From: Eucommia ulmoides
Lineage: Eukaryota > Streptophyta > Magnoliopsida > Garryales > Eucommiaceae
Direction: 5' to 3'
Length of the DNA stretch: 64,000 nucleotides
NCBI GenBank assembly: GCA_016647705.1
Contig: JAENRU010000487.1
Span: 1,302,001-1,366,000, forward strand
The translations under genes were made by a program, and so were the position numbers. Below are positions 12,411-25,759 of this stretch, in pieces (position 1 is the stretch's first letter; each line of letters starts with the position of its first letter). Below the pieces are notes generated by a model. The model was not told where the DNA came from. It searched no databases and saw only the letters and a program-made list of their open reading frames with translations.

Positions 12411-12677
12411 TAACACATACATAGTAATATACAAGTTCGCGACCTTCCAAGTGTTGAGTCCAATAATAATGGTGAGTTAAACCTTCCAAAGGAGGTAGAA
12501 GATAAAGGGATTACATATACTTTTAGTAAATCAAAGAAAGAATTATTGTCTAAAGGATTTAAACTAAAGAAGGTAACTAGTGGATATCCTAAGATAAAAT
12601 TCAAGGGGAAGGGAGTAAGGTATTCTGGTGATTATATGAACTACAACGATCTCATTGGAAAAAAATTCCTTTTCTGA
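12411..12677 (+). pseudogene. Unrecognised open frame, about 88 codons
   Basis: Without a start codon, this frame stays open to the stop at 12675-12677 and has natural-looking composition (KKVTSGYPKIKFKGKG, then SGDYMNYNDLIG). It directly follows the possible copia LTR fragment, so it may be a scrap of a retroelement polyprotein or of a captured gene. I do not recognise the family. Confidence 0.2.
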
Positions 12678-12727
12678 TTTGTTCCAAGTTAGTTTTTCAA
12701 AGAATAGTTAAAATATTAGAGATAGTA

Positions 12728-13735
12728 TAACAACCCGGTTTCCCAGGGGCGCTACTAGATTTCTCCTATAGAAAATTCTACTCCAAATATTCTACCATTT
12801 ATAAATAAATTAGCATTACTAATAATTCCGTTCTGATACCACTTTATAACGCCTCGATTTCCTAAGGCTGTCATACGGTTTGTCCATTTGGAGAATTAAA
12901 ATTAAAACTGATTGACCAAATATTTCATTTAATAAAAATCCAAGAGGTTTCATCTACTATGGCCATAATTACAATTATCGATTTATAATAACCAATAATA
13001 ATATAACCATTAATTATATCATTGAGAAATTAATCATGTCCATTGATTAAATCTAATAAAATGTATAACTGAACAATATTGCCGACCTTTTTAAATAACA
13101 AATAGATTACTATTAATAAATCTGAAAAATTATGGAATTAGGTGACAGTTGTGGACATGATTATAGGATTCCATAAATACAATTTTGTGGATGAAATATA
13201 TGTCCACAACTGTCACTCAATTCCATAATTTTTTAAATTTGTTAATAGTAATCTATTTGTTATTTAAAAGGGTTAGCTATATTGCTCAATTATACATTTT
13301 ATCAGATTTAATTAATGGACATGATTAATTTCTCAATGATATAATTAATGATTATATTATTATTGGTTATTATAAATAAATAATTGTAATTGTGGCCATA
13401 GCAGATGAAACCTCTTGGATTTTTATTAAATGAAATATTTGGTCAATCAGTTTTAGTTTTAATTTTCCAAAGAGAGAAACCGCGTGGTAGTCTTGGGAAA
13501 TCGGGCCGTTCCATAGTGGTATCAGAGCGGAATTATTAGTAATACTAATTTATTTATAAATGGTAAAATATTTGGGGTATAATTCTCTATAAGAGAATCC
13601 TAATGGCACCTCTGGAAAACCTGGTTGTTACAGAGTGGTATCAAAATATAATTATTAGTAATACTAATTTATTTATAAATGATAAAATATTGGAGATAGA
13701 ATTATCTAATAGAAATCCTGGAAAACCGGATCGTT
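12728..13735. repeat. Long inverted repeat (arms about 310 bp, loop about 41 bp) with outward primer-binding-like sites
   Basis: The left arm (about 12847-13158) and right arm (about 13200-13510) are inverse copies that I judge well over 90% identical by eye, for example the reverse complement of AATTATGGAATTAGGTGAC against GTCACTCAATTCCATAATT. Just outside each arm is a tRNA-Met-type primer site: TGGTATCAGAGC at 13517-13528 and, inverted with one change, at 12832-12843. Beyond these, a block of about 100 bp (ATTATTAGTAATACTAATTT) is inverted at 12728-12830 and present twice on the right (13530-13620 and 13640-13735). The arms carry the same end sequence as the 3356-5224 insertion. Reading: two LTR/TRIM-like halves head to head, able to form one large hairpin. 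Confidence 0.85.
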
Positions 13736-13739
13736 ACAG

Positions 13740-14680
13740 ATAGGGAGAAGTATTTACCTTCCCTTAAAGCTCAAAGAATTGAATTTGAAAGGGGAAATTT
13801 TTTCAATTGATTTATAAGGAATGGGAAGCCATGAAGTGTGTACTCATTTGTTTTTATCGTACTGAAATGGCATCTAAATTATTTTGATTGATGATTGATG
13901 GGTGTTTTTTTTACAAGTTGGGTCTAATGGTGTTATTAACTTTTGGCGTATTTAGAGTGTGGTTGTTTTCATGCGGTCTTTTGATTTGATTTTGGTGTTG
14001 TTTGGGAGAATATTCATGGCAAATGATTTTGGGAGAATTAGTTGCATTTAATTCTCAATTGTTAAAGAAAACCGTAGGATTGGGATTTTCCCTTGACAAG
14101 TCCAAGGAAGGTTTTGAGGTTTTGAAGTTCTTTTTGCATTAGATGGAATGGATTGGGAGACGAGATCGTATCATTTGGAACTCTAGGATTCAATGTGCAG
14201 TAGGTGTCCGTCTTTGTCCGAAAAGTGGGTGTAGGAGAAAAGGATCCAACTTTGTGCGAAATATTGGTGATTTAATCTTGTTGCAATTTTAGTTGTTTTA
14301 TCTTGTGGTGTATTGTTGAATGTTGTAGTAGTTTATATTTCATGTGTTTTTAGTGTGTAGTTTGTATAGGTATCTGAACCTTAGGCGCTTATTTGGTGTT
14401 GATTGTATCTTGATAAATAGGGTATAACAGAATACATGCCAAATTTTGTCATGTAGTAAGGGAGACCATTCCCGTTATTATTATTAATATATTTTGGCTT
14501 ACCCAAAAAAAATTAATCTTTATGTTTTATTTATTATTTCGTATTATCGCAGACTGATTAGGACTTAGTAAATTATTTGTGAAAGTTATTTTATTAAAAA
14601 TTTTGAATTACTGCGTTCACATATACATAATTCCCTCCAGTGTTTGCATATATTTGTTGCAAATTTTAGGATTTGTGAAA
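13740..14680. other. No gene identified
   Basis: Mixed-composition sequence with short open frames only. The 68-codon frame at 14579-14785 starts in AT-rich DNA and enters the repeat family of 14680-15130, so it is not supported. Confidence 0.4.
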
Positions 14681-15130
14681 TTTAGCACGCTGTTGACTTT
14701 AACATGTGTCACCATTCAATCTAATTTTGGAAGAAAAAAAAATCATCGTGGAAAAAATGAATTAAAATATAATTATGAGGTATGATTCTTTTCATATTTT
14801 TAATCAAAAAATAAAAGATTGATTCGAGTATGAATGAGAATATTAGGAAATTCACGACTCTATATTGTTAGGAAATTTAAATGCAAAATTCGATGTGAGA
14901 AAACAAACAATATATTATGATTTGTTAATTGTTTTGGTGGTACGAACATATATTTAAATTCACCATAAATGTACGTAGTTTAAAAACATTCGTTTCATAT
15001 ACATTTTGTTTGGAATTCAACAAACTACATCACTGTTCAATTGAATTATGAAAAATGGATGAAAATACAGTTATGAATTATCATTTTTTTCATATTTTTA
15101 ATCCAGAAATAAAGGATTTGTTTGAATATA
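14680..15130. repeat. Two further diverged units of the local repeat family
   Basis: Blocks at about 14680-14940 and 14960-15130 repeat the landmark order of 11815-12180 (TTCAATCTAATTTTGG, TCATATTTTTAATC, AAATTTAAATGCAAA). A 30-bp direct duplication (AGTGAATCTAAATGATGATT) follows at 15142-15212. Confidence 0.5.
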
Positions 15131-15212
15131 AATCAAAAGATAAAGTGAATCTAAATGATGATTGTATAAATAAACAAATAAAGTGAATCTAAATGATGAT
15201 TGTATAAATAAA

Positions 15213-17059
15213 CGAAAAATTATCATGATTTGTCAATAAATGGCACGATCTAGCATACCAAAATTTTAGCAAACAATCAACATTTTGCAATGATATACTA
15301 TTACTAATACGATGTACCACAACCAAGAGGATTGTAATAGATGTTAAGAGAAATAGATATTTGATGGACATCAAATTAGAAACCTAAACTAGCATTCAAT
15401 CGTTGTAATACAATTTTAGTATTAGGGTGTCGAATCCACAGAGATCAGATTGTAATTATCAATTTCTTCCTGTTTTTCTTACAAAAATAATTCAATTGGA
15501 TTTTTCCCTTTACTTCTAAAATAAATTGCCAAAAATTAAACGAGGTAAATATAATATGAAAAAACTCAGGTTAGGGTTTGTGCGCATGTACTTTGGTTAT
15601 CTCATTGATTTATGTTTTTTTCCGATCTAATTCTACGTAATGAAGTGATATTGACTATAAGCTAAATTTACTAGGAAAAATTAATTGATCATTTAATCGA
15701 TATGAATTATCTTCGAGGTTCAATGTCTACATTAACTAATCTAAGGTTAATCAATTGCTTAGGATAATTCATCATATTAAATCGTATCAATTCCAAATAA
15801 CTCATTTTGTATAATCGTTAGATTTAAATTACATATATTTGATCTAACGTCTAATTATAATCAATCCTAAAATAAATATTCACAAGATAATTAAGAAAAT
15901 GAATTCATTATACACAAACCATTGAATCAAGATTCTAACCCGAAGGAGACGATTAGCCGCTTATGCTATTATTGAGCAACATCTCTTGTTATCTTGAATC
16001 ATCGTGGTAGCTCCGCTTAGAACCCTAGCTGTCGTCAATGGAGAATTAGGTGATTGAATGATCAATAGGTCCCCATTTTCTTCAGATTTTCACGACCTAA
16101 GATTTCTAAGACGACCCCCCCAACACTTCGGGCTTCAGTTGGTGTCCAGGGCCAAAAATAGGTCCACTCTCCATGAAAATGAGATGGGGTCGTGATCACG
16201 ACCTTGGGCAGAATGTGTAGCAACAATTTTAAATGTATATACATCTCTCATTTGAACTCCGTTTTAGCTATTTGACCAATCATTGGAAAGTTTAAGAAGT
16301 TTTCTTTCATATTCAACTGGTTTCATTACAAAATTCCTATATCACTGTTTATGGTGAGTGCATAGTGGTGTACATTATAATATCCATAAAAAATTATTTT
16401 TTATTTCTGATTTTGATCACACACTCCAAATCTATATGAATATAAAAATGAACTTATTAGAAATGTATATCGATTCAAGAACCTAATTTTTTTTTATAGA
16501 TTTAGATGATAAAATAGGTGTGGAATCGAAAACCATCAATATTGACCAAAATGCCCATGAGGTATGATACTCAAGACCATTACTACACAACCAAAAACAT
16601 AAACACAAAGAACAAAATCTTGTGATGCTGATGATGGCATTAATTACTCTAAATAAATAAAAGGAAGAGAGAATCAAATGGTTTAAATTAAGGCTCTGTT
16701 TGTGTGTGGGGTTGGGTTCCCTCCCCCCCCCCCCCCAAACCAACCCCAAACCTTGTGGACCCTCCCACTCCATCTCTTCCAGTGGGGGCACAATTTAGTT
16801 TGTTGAGCATTCAAGACTAAATGAAAAAAAGACATGGCATACACCAAAGAAATTGATGGTTATATTTGTAATTTACTTCTTCATATTAATTGTAGGAGTG
16901 GACTTAATTAAGTTTATTTAACAGATTTAATTTAATTGTTTAATTCATAAGGTTTATGTAAAATTAAATTTAGGGGTTTTAACACTTTGAACCCCTCAAG
17001 TTTGACCATTATTGCACTTTGAACCCCAGCTGTCGCAAATTAAACACATAATACTCTTA
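15213..17059. other. Intergenic, no gene seen
   Basis: Only short random frames. A poly-C run of 14-16 bp lies near 16720-16736 and explains the Gly-rich antisense frame there. Confidence 0.5.
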
Positions 17060-17764
17060 GGTGGCATTTGTTTAGTCTTTCAAAAAAAAAAAATTCTACT
17101 TGATGCGACCCTCACCAAAAATTAGTGAGACCCAAAACCAATTTAGGGTTTATTCGCTAAGATCGATCTAAATTCAGATTTATAAACGAAAAAGGAAAAA
17201 CACATAAATACAGAATTTGGATAGTTTACCTTCACCCAATGTTTATGAATGAAACGTTGGATCTTGCCCTAATAATAGGCCCAACTGGAACATGCAGCGG
17301 GTCCTTTGATGGTACTTGTTGGTTCTCATCACAACATCCAATAAATTAGGATGGGATAGAATGAGAATTCTCTTTCCGTTCTAGAGTATTCCGGAAATAA
17401 AACATGTCTGGTAACAACCATTATCTTGAATTTTTTTTTTTTTTTAATTTATGAGAGCAGAAACAACAAATAGTTTTGGTTACAACAATTGTTCTTTTTT
17501 TTTCTCTCTTTAAATGTATGGTGACCGGTGGGGTACGTGGTGGTGGCCAACGGGATGTTGGTGGGAATAGTTTTGTAGTGAATAGGAATCAACATTTTTT
17601 ATGTTTCTCAAATTCTTAGAGAATTTACGAACTAGTCTCAGATCATTCCCAAAATTTTAGAAACATAACGTGTTTACTAAACGAGTATAGATATATATAT
17701 TAATCCCAAAATTTTGGGAGCAGGAATAGGAATAAGGGAACAAAAATAAAAACCAAAAGGGGGC
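17060..17764. mobile_element. Harbinger-like MITE, 705 bp, TTA target duplication
   Basis: TTA at 17057-17059 and 17765-17767 flank ends GGTGGCATTTGTTTAG and, inverted, GCCCCCTTTTGG. The core (ATGGTGACCGGTGGGGTACG, then GGTGGGAATAGTTTTG) is inverted relative to the core at 700-780 and parallel to 36340-36430. No coding sequence. Confidence 0.75.
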
Positions 17765-20450
17765 TTAGATTTCATAATGATCCCACTTCAGTCCAAATCG
17801 ATAACATCATTATAATTTTGGACGGCAAACAATCTATTGTCACATGCACCCAACTATTTTTAAGGAGACTTTAGGGGCATTTTCAACATTTTCTTTATTT
17901 CTTACAAATTTTTAAAAAGCTATATTAATAGATCCATAGATATAGATTATGTTATATAAAGTATCTTAAAAACAGTCAAGTACATGGTAAATGAATATTT
18001 TTCATCCAAAATTATAATGAGGATGTTGATTTGGACTGTAATGTAATGATTAAAAAACTTTAAGGTGCTATATGTTCAAATTGAAACCATGGGAACCAAA
18101 GAAAGATCTTGGTCAAACTTCATGCAATTTATCAAAGTGGAGAGTACATTTAAATGGGGTTATTTATCTAAATAAATTTATCGATCTCATTATAAATTTA
18201 GGCATTTATCTAATAATTTGATAAAAGGATTATTGCATTACTCCTTCCTAATCCAAGAAGCAATGTTTTTGAGAAAAATGGTACAAAGAATATAGTAAAT
18301 ACCATGTACATGGTTAGAAGCTAACAATAAAGACACCTAAGGGGATGCATGATTTTAATTGATTGATTTTGATATTTTTTTATTTTTTTTCTAATATGAA
18401 TGTGAAAATAAAGTCTAATTTTAATTGTTGAAAGGGATAATGATGCTTAGCCCCTATGATTTGATTGAATTGCACTTTACATTCATGTGGTATTTTCATA
18501 AGCATAAGCATGCCCTTATCCCCTGTAATTCGGATATTTTTTTTTGGTGACAAGTCCTTGTTATTCAAACTTAAGTGCAACAATTACATAATTAACAATA
18601 ATTTTACAAAATTGCAAATTTAGCCTTATATGCGACCTGACCTGAGAGAATAAAGGAAAATAAAAAAACAAAGGACATAATCAACAAGAATTTTTTAGAT
18701 TTGACCGTTAATTTTAATGAAAAATATAACTGCGGCACTTTTGTCTAAATCACAGGGGTAAGTGCTTAAGAAACTACTACAGGGATATAAACACTATAGG
18801 GGCAGAGTGATTAAAAAATCAATTTTAAATATTTGTATATTTAAATAAAGTATAATTACACATTTTACCATGTAATTAGACCAAACTACACTTTGCACCT
18901 CTGTGATATTTTCGTCATTACTTACACCCCGGTGCAATTTTTAATTTTTTTCAACTTACACACCCCCACCCATGCACCCGATGAAATTCGATCCCAAGAC
19001 CCCTGGTCTGGGAAGGTAGGCCTTACCACTAGCCCACCATCGAATCTCACCCTCGGTATAATAAGATTTAAGTGCAACAGTTAAGTTTACGTTAACTTTA
19101 ACGGTCCAAGGATAAAATTCAACATTATTTTGTCAATTAATGTTAAATGACATTTATAACCTTCAAATCAAAATACAATTTGATCTAATCATAGGGGTAC
19201 AAAATTTAATTAATCCTAAAGAAAATACTAAGCACCCTAGCCAAAAGTGATTACAGAGTAGTGTTGGCATGACAAAACCTCACACAAATATTGATTGGAA
19301 GTAAAATATACAACTTATAAATAGGACTAACTTAATAAATACAAACTAAATATGCATGCACAATCTCAAATACAACAAATAACACTATGTTAAGAAAAAA
19401 AAATATGTTTTGACTCTCCTGAGAATACTCTAAGAATTAAATCTTGAATGTATCAGACCGATATGAAGATTGTGCCCTTACAATCGTCATGGATGTGATT
19501 ATTCGATAAACACATAAATTGGTCCGGACACACCTTACTGTAAAACAAAAATAAAAATAAAAAATATATATGTATATGTATATGGTAAATTTAGGCTAAT
19601 AAGTATAGTTCTACATGTAAATTAAATTCAATATATTTCTTTTAAAGGAAATAAAATAAAATAAAATATATTTCTTTTAAATTCAATAGTTCTACATGTA
19701 AATTAAATTCAATATATTTCTTTTAAAGGAAATAAAATAAAATAAAATAAAATCATAGAAAACATATCTCATTTTTCTAAATTCATAGTTCCCTACTTAA
19801 TAGGGAATTATTGTTTGATCATCTTAGTTTCTTGGAAAATGATTGACAATGCTAGTTCAAAATTACTTGGGCAAAAGGACTACATAAGTAATTAGCTTTT
19901 ACTTAAATTTATTATTTGTTGAAAAAATTATTATTTTTTTCACTCTTGAATTAATATGAACAGCGTGATCTTTTTGATCACTAGAAATATTAAATATTTT
20001 CACTTTAGTAATTAGATAAGATAGATTTATAATTATTTTATTTGATAAATATATTTATTTTTTCAATTAACCATGATTTTATTTGATAAATATATAATCT
20101 CCTTTTAAATTACATTTGATCATTATGTCTTTATAATATTTATTTAATAAGACACATTTAAAAAAATATATATAATAAAAAATTACAAATTATGCTAATA
20201 ATATAAACTAATGCGACAAAATAATTTTCCTTATAAATTATTAGGATAATCTTTTATGGGACATCTTTTAATTATTTAAATACTTAATGTGTCCTAAAAT
20301 TTTATATATTAAGATAGATTTAAAACCCTTAAAAGTGAATTTTGTAGTAGTGAATGGTTCATTAATTTATTTATTGTTCTATATATCACAAAAATAAAAT
20401 GATCACATCTAGCTAAAGAGGAATAGATGGTTTTTCATGAAGAAGATATA
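17765..20450. other. Intergenic with two fragments of 'CACTTACCCC-type' TIR elements
   Basis: At 18420-18815 and 18860-19240 the edges are inverse copies containing CACTTTGCACCTCTGTG-like and CACAGGGGTAAGTGC-like strings; the same type of edge recurs at 31200-31480, 39110-39400, 49669-50972 and 59030-59390. A 62-bp block with TAGTTCTACATGTAAATT is directly duplicated at about 19608-19745. No gene. Confidence 0.45.
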
Positions 20451-20458
20451 TGTGTGTG

Positions 20459-20496
<38 letters not shown>

Positions 20497-21368
20497 AAAA
20501 TGCTAAAAAAAAAGTAAAAAATCAGAGCCAGCTAATGTGTTTATGCAGTTATGAAGCCATGAATCGTTTCACCATACCACACTAAGGTAGAAAGAAATTT
20601 ATACTCTCTCTCTCTCTGCGCGATAACATTAACAGCTCCTCCCTCCATTAATGCTATTCCACCCTCTCTATACGCTCTGCAATAACTCCTCACGCTGCCA
20701 CATCTTCTCCCACCCGTTCTCTCTCTCTCTCTCTTCTAATCCTATCTCCTCTTTTTTCTCGTCCGTTTTCTTTCTCTCTCATCCTATTCTTCTTAAATTC
20801 CATTCACAAGAAAAAGTTATCGTTCCCAATCCCAACCCCCATCCGGAAAAACCATTCCTTCCCCCTGCAAACCTTGTTTTCCGGCAACCCTTTTGTCAGA
20901 AAACCGGATCTCTCTCGTCTTTGTCTCCCCATATCAACCCAAACCCTAAAAAATGGTGGTTTTGCTTCAGCGTTGAGCTCTTAAAAAACAGCCAGTTTTA
21001 ACGTTTGAGCAGAAGTCAAAACCACTGTTACTGTCTTGACCTCAACGTCCAAGTTATGTTTTCATTTTGTTCTTTTCCGTTATATTTTAGAGAGAGAGAG
21101 GAGAGATATTAGAGGGGCGTTATGTACTAAATTAACTCGAAATTTGGTGGTGCAAAATGCAATTTCACGCTTTTGTTGACTCTTAATTTTCTGATAATTT
21201 TGTCTTTTTTCCCAATATCTTTTTCAAGTTTTGCAACTAAGGACAGATTGGATGAGAAAGTCTTGTCTAGAAAGCCCGAAACTGTAGTCTCTCATGTACT
21301 AAACTCAACTCACTAACCCCCTCTATAGAGAGAGAAAACGAGATCTATAGAGAGAGGAAGATATATAC

Positions 21369-21401
<33 letters not shown>

Positions 21402-22079
21402 CCGAGGAGAGAGCAGGATGTGTGGTAGTGTAAAACTTCCGGCAAGTGATGTATTGGCGGTGTGCTCAGAGAAGTCGGTGGAGTTGAGCTGATAATCAGA
21501 GACGGTGAGTGAATTTACTGGAGTCAAGCCTAGGGTTTCATTCTTTCATGTATGTCTTTTTTTTTTCATAAATTTTCTTCATCATTTTCATTTATTGAAT
21601 TATTATTTGAGTTAATTTATTTATTTGTCTTGTGATATATCTTCATCTTTGATCTGAATTTTTCCTCTTTAATCTTTCAAATTCACTGAAATGCACTCTA
21701 GATCTGAACAAAAATTAATTAAACAAAACCCATCTGGAATAAAATTATAAATGTTCTTAAGAAACTCACAATATATATATATAGATAGATAGATAGATAG
21801 ATAGATATAGATATTATTACAAACCCCTCTCTCTCCCTACATATATACATAAAATTAAACCTAGGTTTCTTAGATTTTCTTCTTTAATTTCTAGAATCCT
21901 CTCTCTCTCTCTCTCTCTCTCTTCTTTTTGCTCCATTGCTTTATAATCGAGATGAACAAAATCAGTTCTTTCTTTCTTTATATATATATATATGGCTATG
22001 TAATGTTGTTGATTACATGTAACGAAAGTTTAATTTTGTAGTAGATTGAGGTTTCGTTGTTGGATTAATCAAATAAAAA
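20451..22079 (+). promoter_or_regulatory. Promoter and 5'-UTR region of the HD-ZIP IV gene, probable 5'-UTR intron
   Basis: GA/CT-rich microsatellites typical of plant core promoters and 5' leaders cluster here: (GA)n near 20473-20494, CT-rich 20605-20770, GA-rich 21090-21110 and 21385-21405, a (GATA)n run near 21783-21810, and (CT)n near 21901-21921. A good donor (GACGGTGAGTG, GT at 21506) and an acceptor (TTTAATTTTGTAG, ending about 22041) would remove an intron of about 530 bp from the leader. HD-ZIP IV genes commonly have a 5'-UTR intron. The transcription start is not determined. The 116-codon frame at 20651-21001 lies in the CT-rich leader and is not called as a gene. Confidence 0.5.
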
Positions 22080-25000
22080 ATGTTTCAACCAAACATGTTT
22101 GACACTCACCACCACCTCCTGGAGATGACCGGCCACCAAAAATCGCCGGAAAATGAGTTAGCTTTGATCGGAGACGACGAGTTCGAGAGCAAATCCGGCA
22201 CTGATATAATGGAAGCTGCTTCCGGCGACGATCAAGATCCCAACACACGCCCCAAAAAGAAGCGTTATCATCGCCATACTCAGCATCAAATCCAAGAAAT
22301 GGAAGGGTAAATAATTCTTTTTCCTACTTCAATCATTAGAAATAAATTAAATAAATTAGAGATAATATATAGGGAAAATAATATAATAAACCTTGAGGTT
22401 TATTAAACGACACATTTATCCTTCAAGTTTAATCTTTGTTCCAATCCCGTAAAATTAAAAATATAGTTAATTATTTTCGATGAAAAATGGTATGTACTCA
22501 GCACGTGAATATTTTTGTCATTTTATCACTTCACTAATCAGAATATGTTTTTCCTTAACATTTCTCAAACAATGATGTATCAGAATAATGAAAGAGAAAA
22601 GTTTGAATTGTTCACGGCGAAATGTCTCAAGTTTAGTGGAATAATGAACAACAAAAATATCTCCATCAGAAAATTTGTGTGGAGCACACAACCTATTTTC
22701 CATCTAGAATTGTTAACATTTTCAATTTCAATTTTACTGGATTGAAACAAATGGTTTGTGCTTAGCCCGTGGCCTTCTAATGGAGATATTTTCGTCATTT
22801 CCTCAATCCACTAACCATAAAATACGTTTTTTCCTAATATTTCCCAAACAATAATGCATTTGAAGAATGAGAGAGAAAAATCTAAATTGTTGTCATGGAA
22901 AAACATCCCATGTTTAATGTAGCAATGAAACAACAAAAGTAATTAAAAAGTCAAGTGTTGAGCACAACCTGTTTTGTGTCCAGAATCATTAACAACGTTT
23001 TTAATTTTGCGGGATTGAAACAAATGTAAAACTTGCAGAATCAAATGTGCAATTCGACAAATCTCAGAATTCACATAAACACTCTCCAAAAACTTTCGGA
23101 GTACCCCTAATATATATCCTCTTTTGTTTAATTCTAAATTTTATTTTATTTTTATTTTCAGATTTTTCAAGGAGTGTCCCCACCCAGATGATAAGCAAAG
23201 AAAGGAACTTGGGCGTAGGTTAGGGTTAGAACCTCTCCAAGTCAAATTTTGGTTCCAAAATAAACGCACACAAATGAAGGTAACGCTTCTATATATTATA
23301 TTTACACAATATTTATATTTATATATATATATATTCTACTCATTTTTAGTTTTTATTTCTTTACTTTATTAATAGCATTTTTTTTTTAAAAAAAATCAAT
23401 GTACATTTTATCATTTATTTCATTTAATAATTTTAATTTTATTATATATACACATATATGTAATTTAAAGAGTAAATAAAATGTCGATTTTTTTTTATCT
23501 ACAGGCGCAACATGAACGCCACGAAAACACGCAATTGAGGGTGGAAAATGAAAAGCTTCGAGCTGATAACATAAGGTACAAAGAAGCCCTAAGCAATGCT
23601 ACTTGTCCCAATTGTGGAGGGCCGGCCGCCATCGGAGAAATGTCGTTCGACGAGCAACACTTGAGGATCGAAAACGCTCGTTTAAGAGAAGAGGTACAAC
23701 AAATTATTTATTTTTATTTTTATTTTTATCGTTTGCCTATAGTCATCGAAGAAGAAAGAAAAAAAATACAATTTATTATTGTTTTAATCTATAAAAAAAA
23801 TAGAATATTATTCATAATTGTCTCGATCGTATTTTTTCCCATTATTTATACATACATATTTATATATAACTTATTTATTGAATTGGTTTCTCAGATTGAT
23901 AGAATATCTGGAATTGCTGCTAAATATGTTGGCAAGCCAATGCTTACATACCCTCATCTTCCCTCTCATGGTTCACCCCGGGCCCTTGATCTCAGTCCAG
24001 TTGGCAATTTTGGGCCCCAACAAGGCCTTATAGGCGAACTATACGGGCCTGGCGACCTACTTAGGTCAGTATCGGGCCCCACAGAGGCTGACAAACCGAT
24101 GATCATTGAGCTCGCGGTTGCTGCAATGGAAGAACTCATCAGAATGGCCCAAACCGGTGAACCCTTGTGGAACCCTAGTAACGATATTAGTTCGTCTGAG
24201 GTTTTAAGTGAGGATGAATACTTAAGAACATTTCCTAGAGGGATCGGGCCGAAACCTTTGGGATTAAAATCCGAAGCCTCACGAGAGTCCGCGATTGTGA
24301 TCATGAATCACGTCAATCTCGTTGAAATTTTAATGGATGAGGTATAATTTTTTTATTTTTTTATCTTGAAACCCAATTTAATTTAATTTTTTCAAAAAAA
24401 AAATCTAAAAATTGATCTTTGATTTATCAGAATCAATGGTCAAATGTGTTTTCTGGCATAGTATCAAGAGCAAGGACCTTAGAGGTTTTATCAACTGGAG
24501 TGGCTGGGAACTACAATGGAGCATTGCAAGTGGTACTTAGAAAACAATTTTTTATTTTTTATTTTTTAGATTTTGAATTTTTATTAATTTTTTTGTTTTT
24601 TTTTAGATGACGGCGGAATTTCAAGTCCCTTCGCCTCTTGTTCCGACACGTGAAAACTATTTTGTCAGGTACTGTAAACAACACACAGACGGGACGTGGG
24701 CAGTTGTCGATGTTTCATTAGACAGCCTTCGCCCTACTCCGATTTCAAAATGTAGAAGAAGGCCATCCGGTTGTTTGATTCAAGAATTGCCTAATGGTTA
24801 TTCAAAGGTAATACATATATACATATACATATATTGTTATCTCATTTATGAACTGCCTTTTAGTATTTACAGTATGAAATACCTGAAATTTGATAAAACT
24901 TGGACAAATAAGTAAAAAAAAAAATAGTGCCATTTCACTAAAAATTAGTGTAAATAGTGACATTTAACTAAAAACTAGTGTATTTATTCGTGTTTTAGGT

Positions 25001-25711
25001 TACATGGGTGGAACATGTCGAAGTGGATGATAGAGCCGTTCACAACATGTACATGACATTAGTGAACTCCGGCCTCGCATTTGGCGCCAAACGTTGGGTG
25101 GCAACTTTAGACCGACAGTGTGAACGCCTCGCCAGCACCATGGCCAACAACATTCCACCAGGCGACGTCGGCGGTACTATTTACATATATATTATAAGCA
25201 ATTGGTTCAAATACATTAATCATGAGAAGACACTTTCCTTGTCCAGTGACATTTTTCAGTCAAATGCCACCAAAATACGTATCTTTAAAGGCGTCGTCAC
25301 AATATATATATAAGGATGTGTTTATTTCACCACACTAAAATGATTTTTTTGCAGTCATAACAACTCTGGATGGGAGGAAGAGTATGTTGAAGCTTGCAGA
25401 GAGGATGGTGATGAGCTTCTGCAATGGAGTCGGAGCTTCGACTTCTCACACATGGACGACTTTATCGGGCAGCGGAGCCGATGATGTGAGGGTGATGACC
25501 CGAAAGAGTATGGATGATCCTGGCAGGCCACCGGGCATTGTTCTGAGCGCTGCCACTTCGTTTTGGCTGCCCGTTCCGCCCAAACGGGTTTTCGATTTTC
25601 TTCGAGACGAGAACTCTCGTAGCGAGGTATGGAGTTTCTTGGTCTAATAAAACTGCAATTTACAACCTAACAAATCAAGTAATAATTCAAAATAATAAAT
25701 TTTTCACAGTA

Positions 25712-25759
<48 letters not shown>

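Noticed and set aside
18145..18155. Possible L1-box (TACATTTA) upstream of the HD-ZIP gene
   Set aside because: An 8-bp match expected by chance many times in AT-rich DNA and more than 2 kb from the likely start.
20651..21001. 116-codon frame before the HD-ZIP gene
   Set aside because: CT-rich leader or promoter sequence without domain signal.
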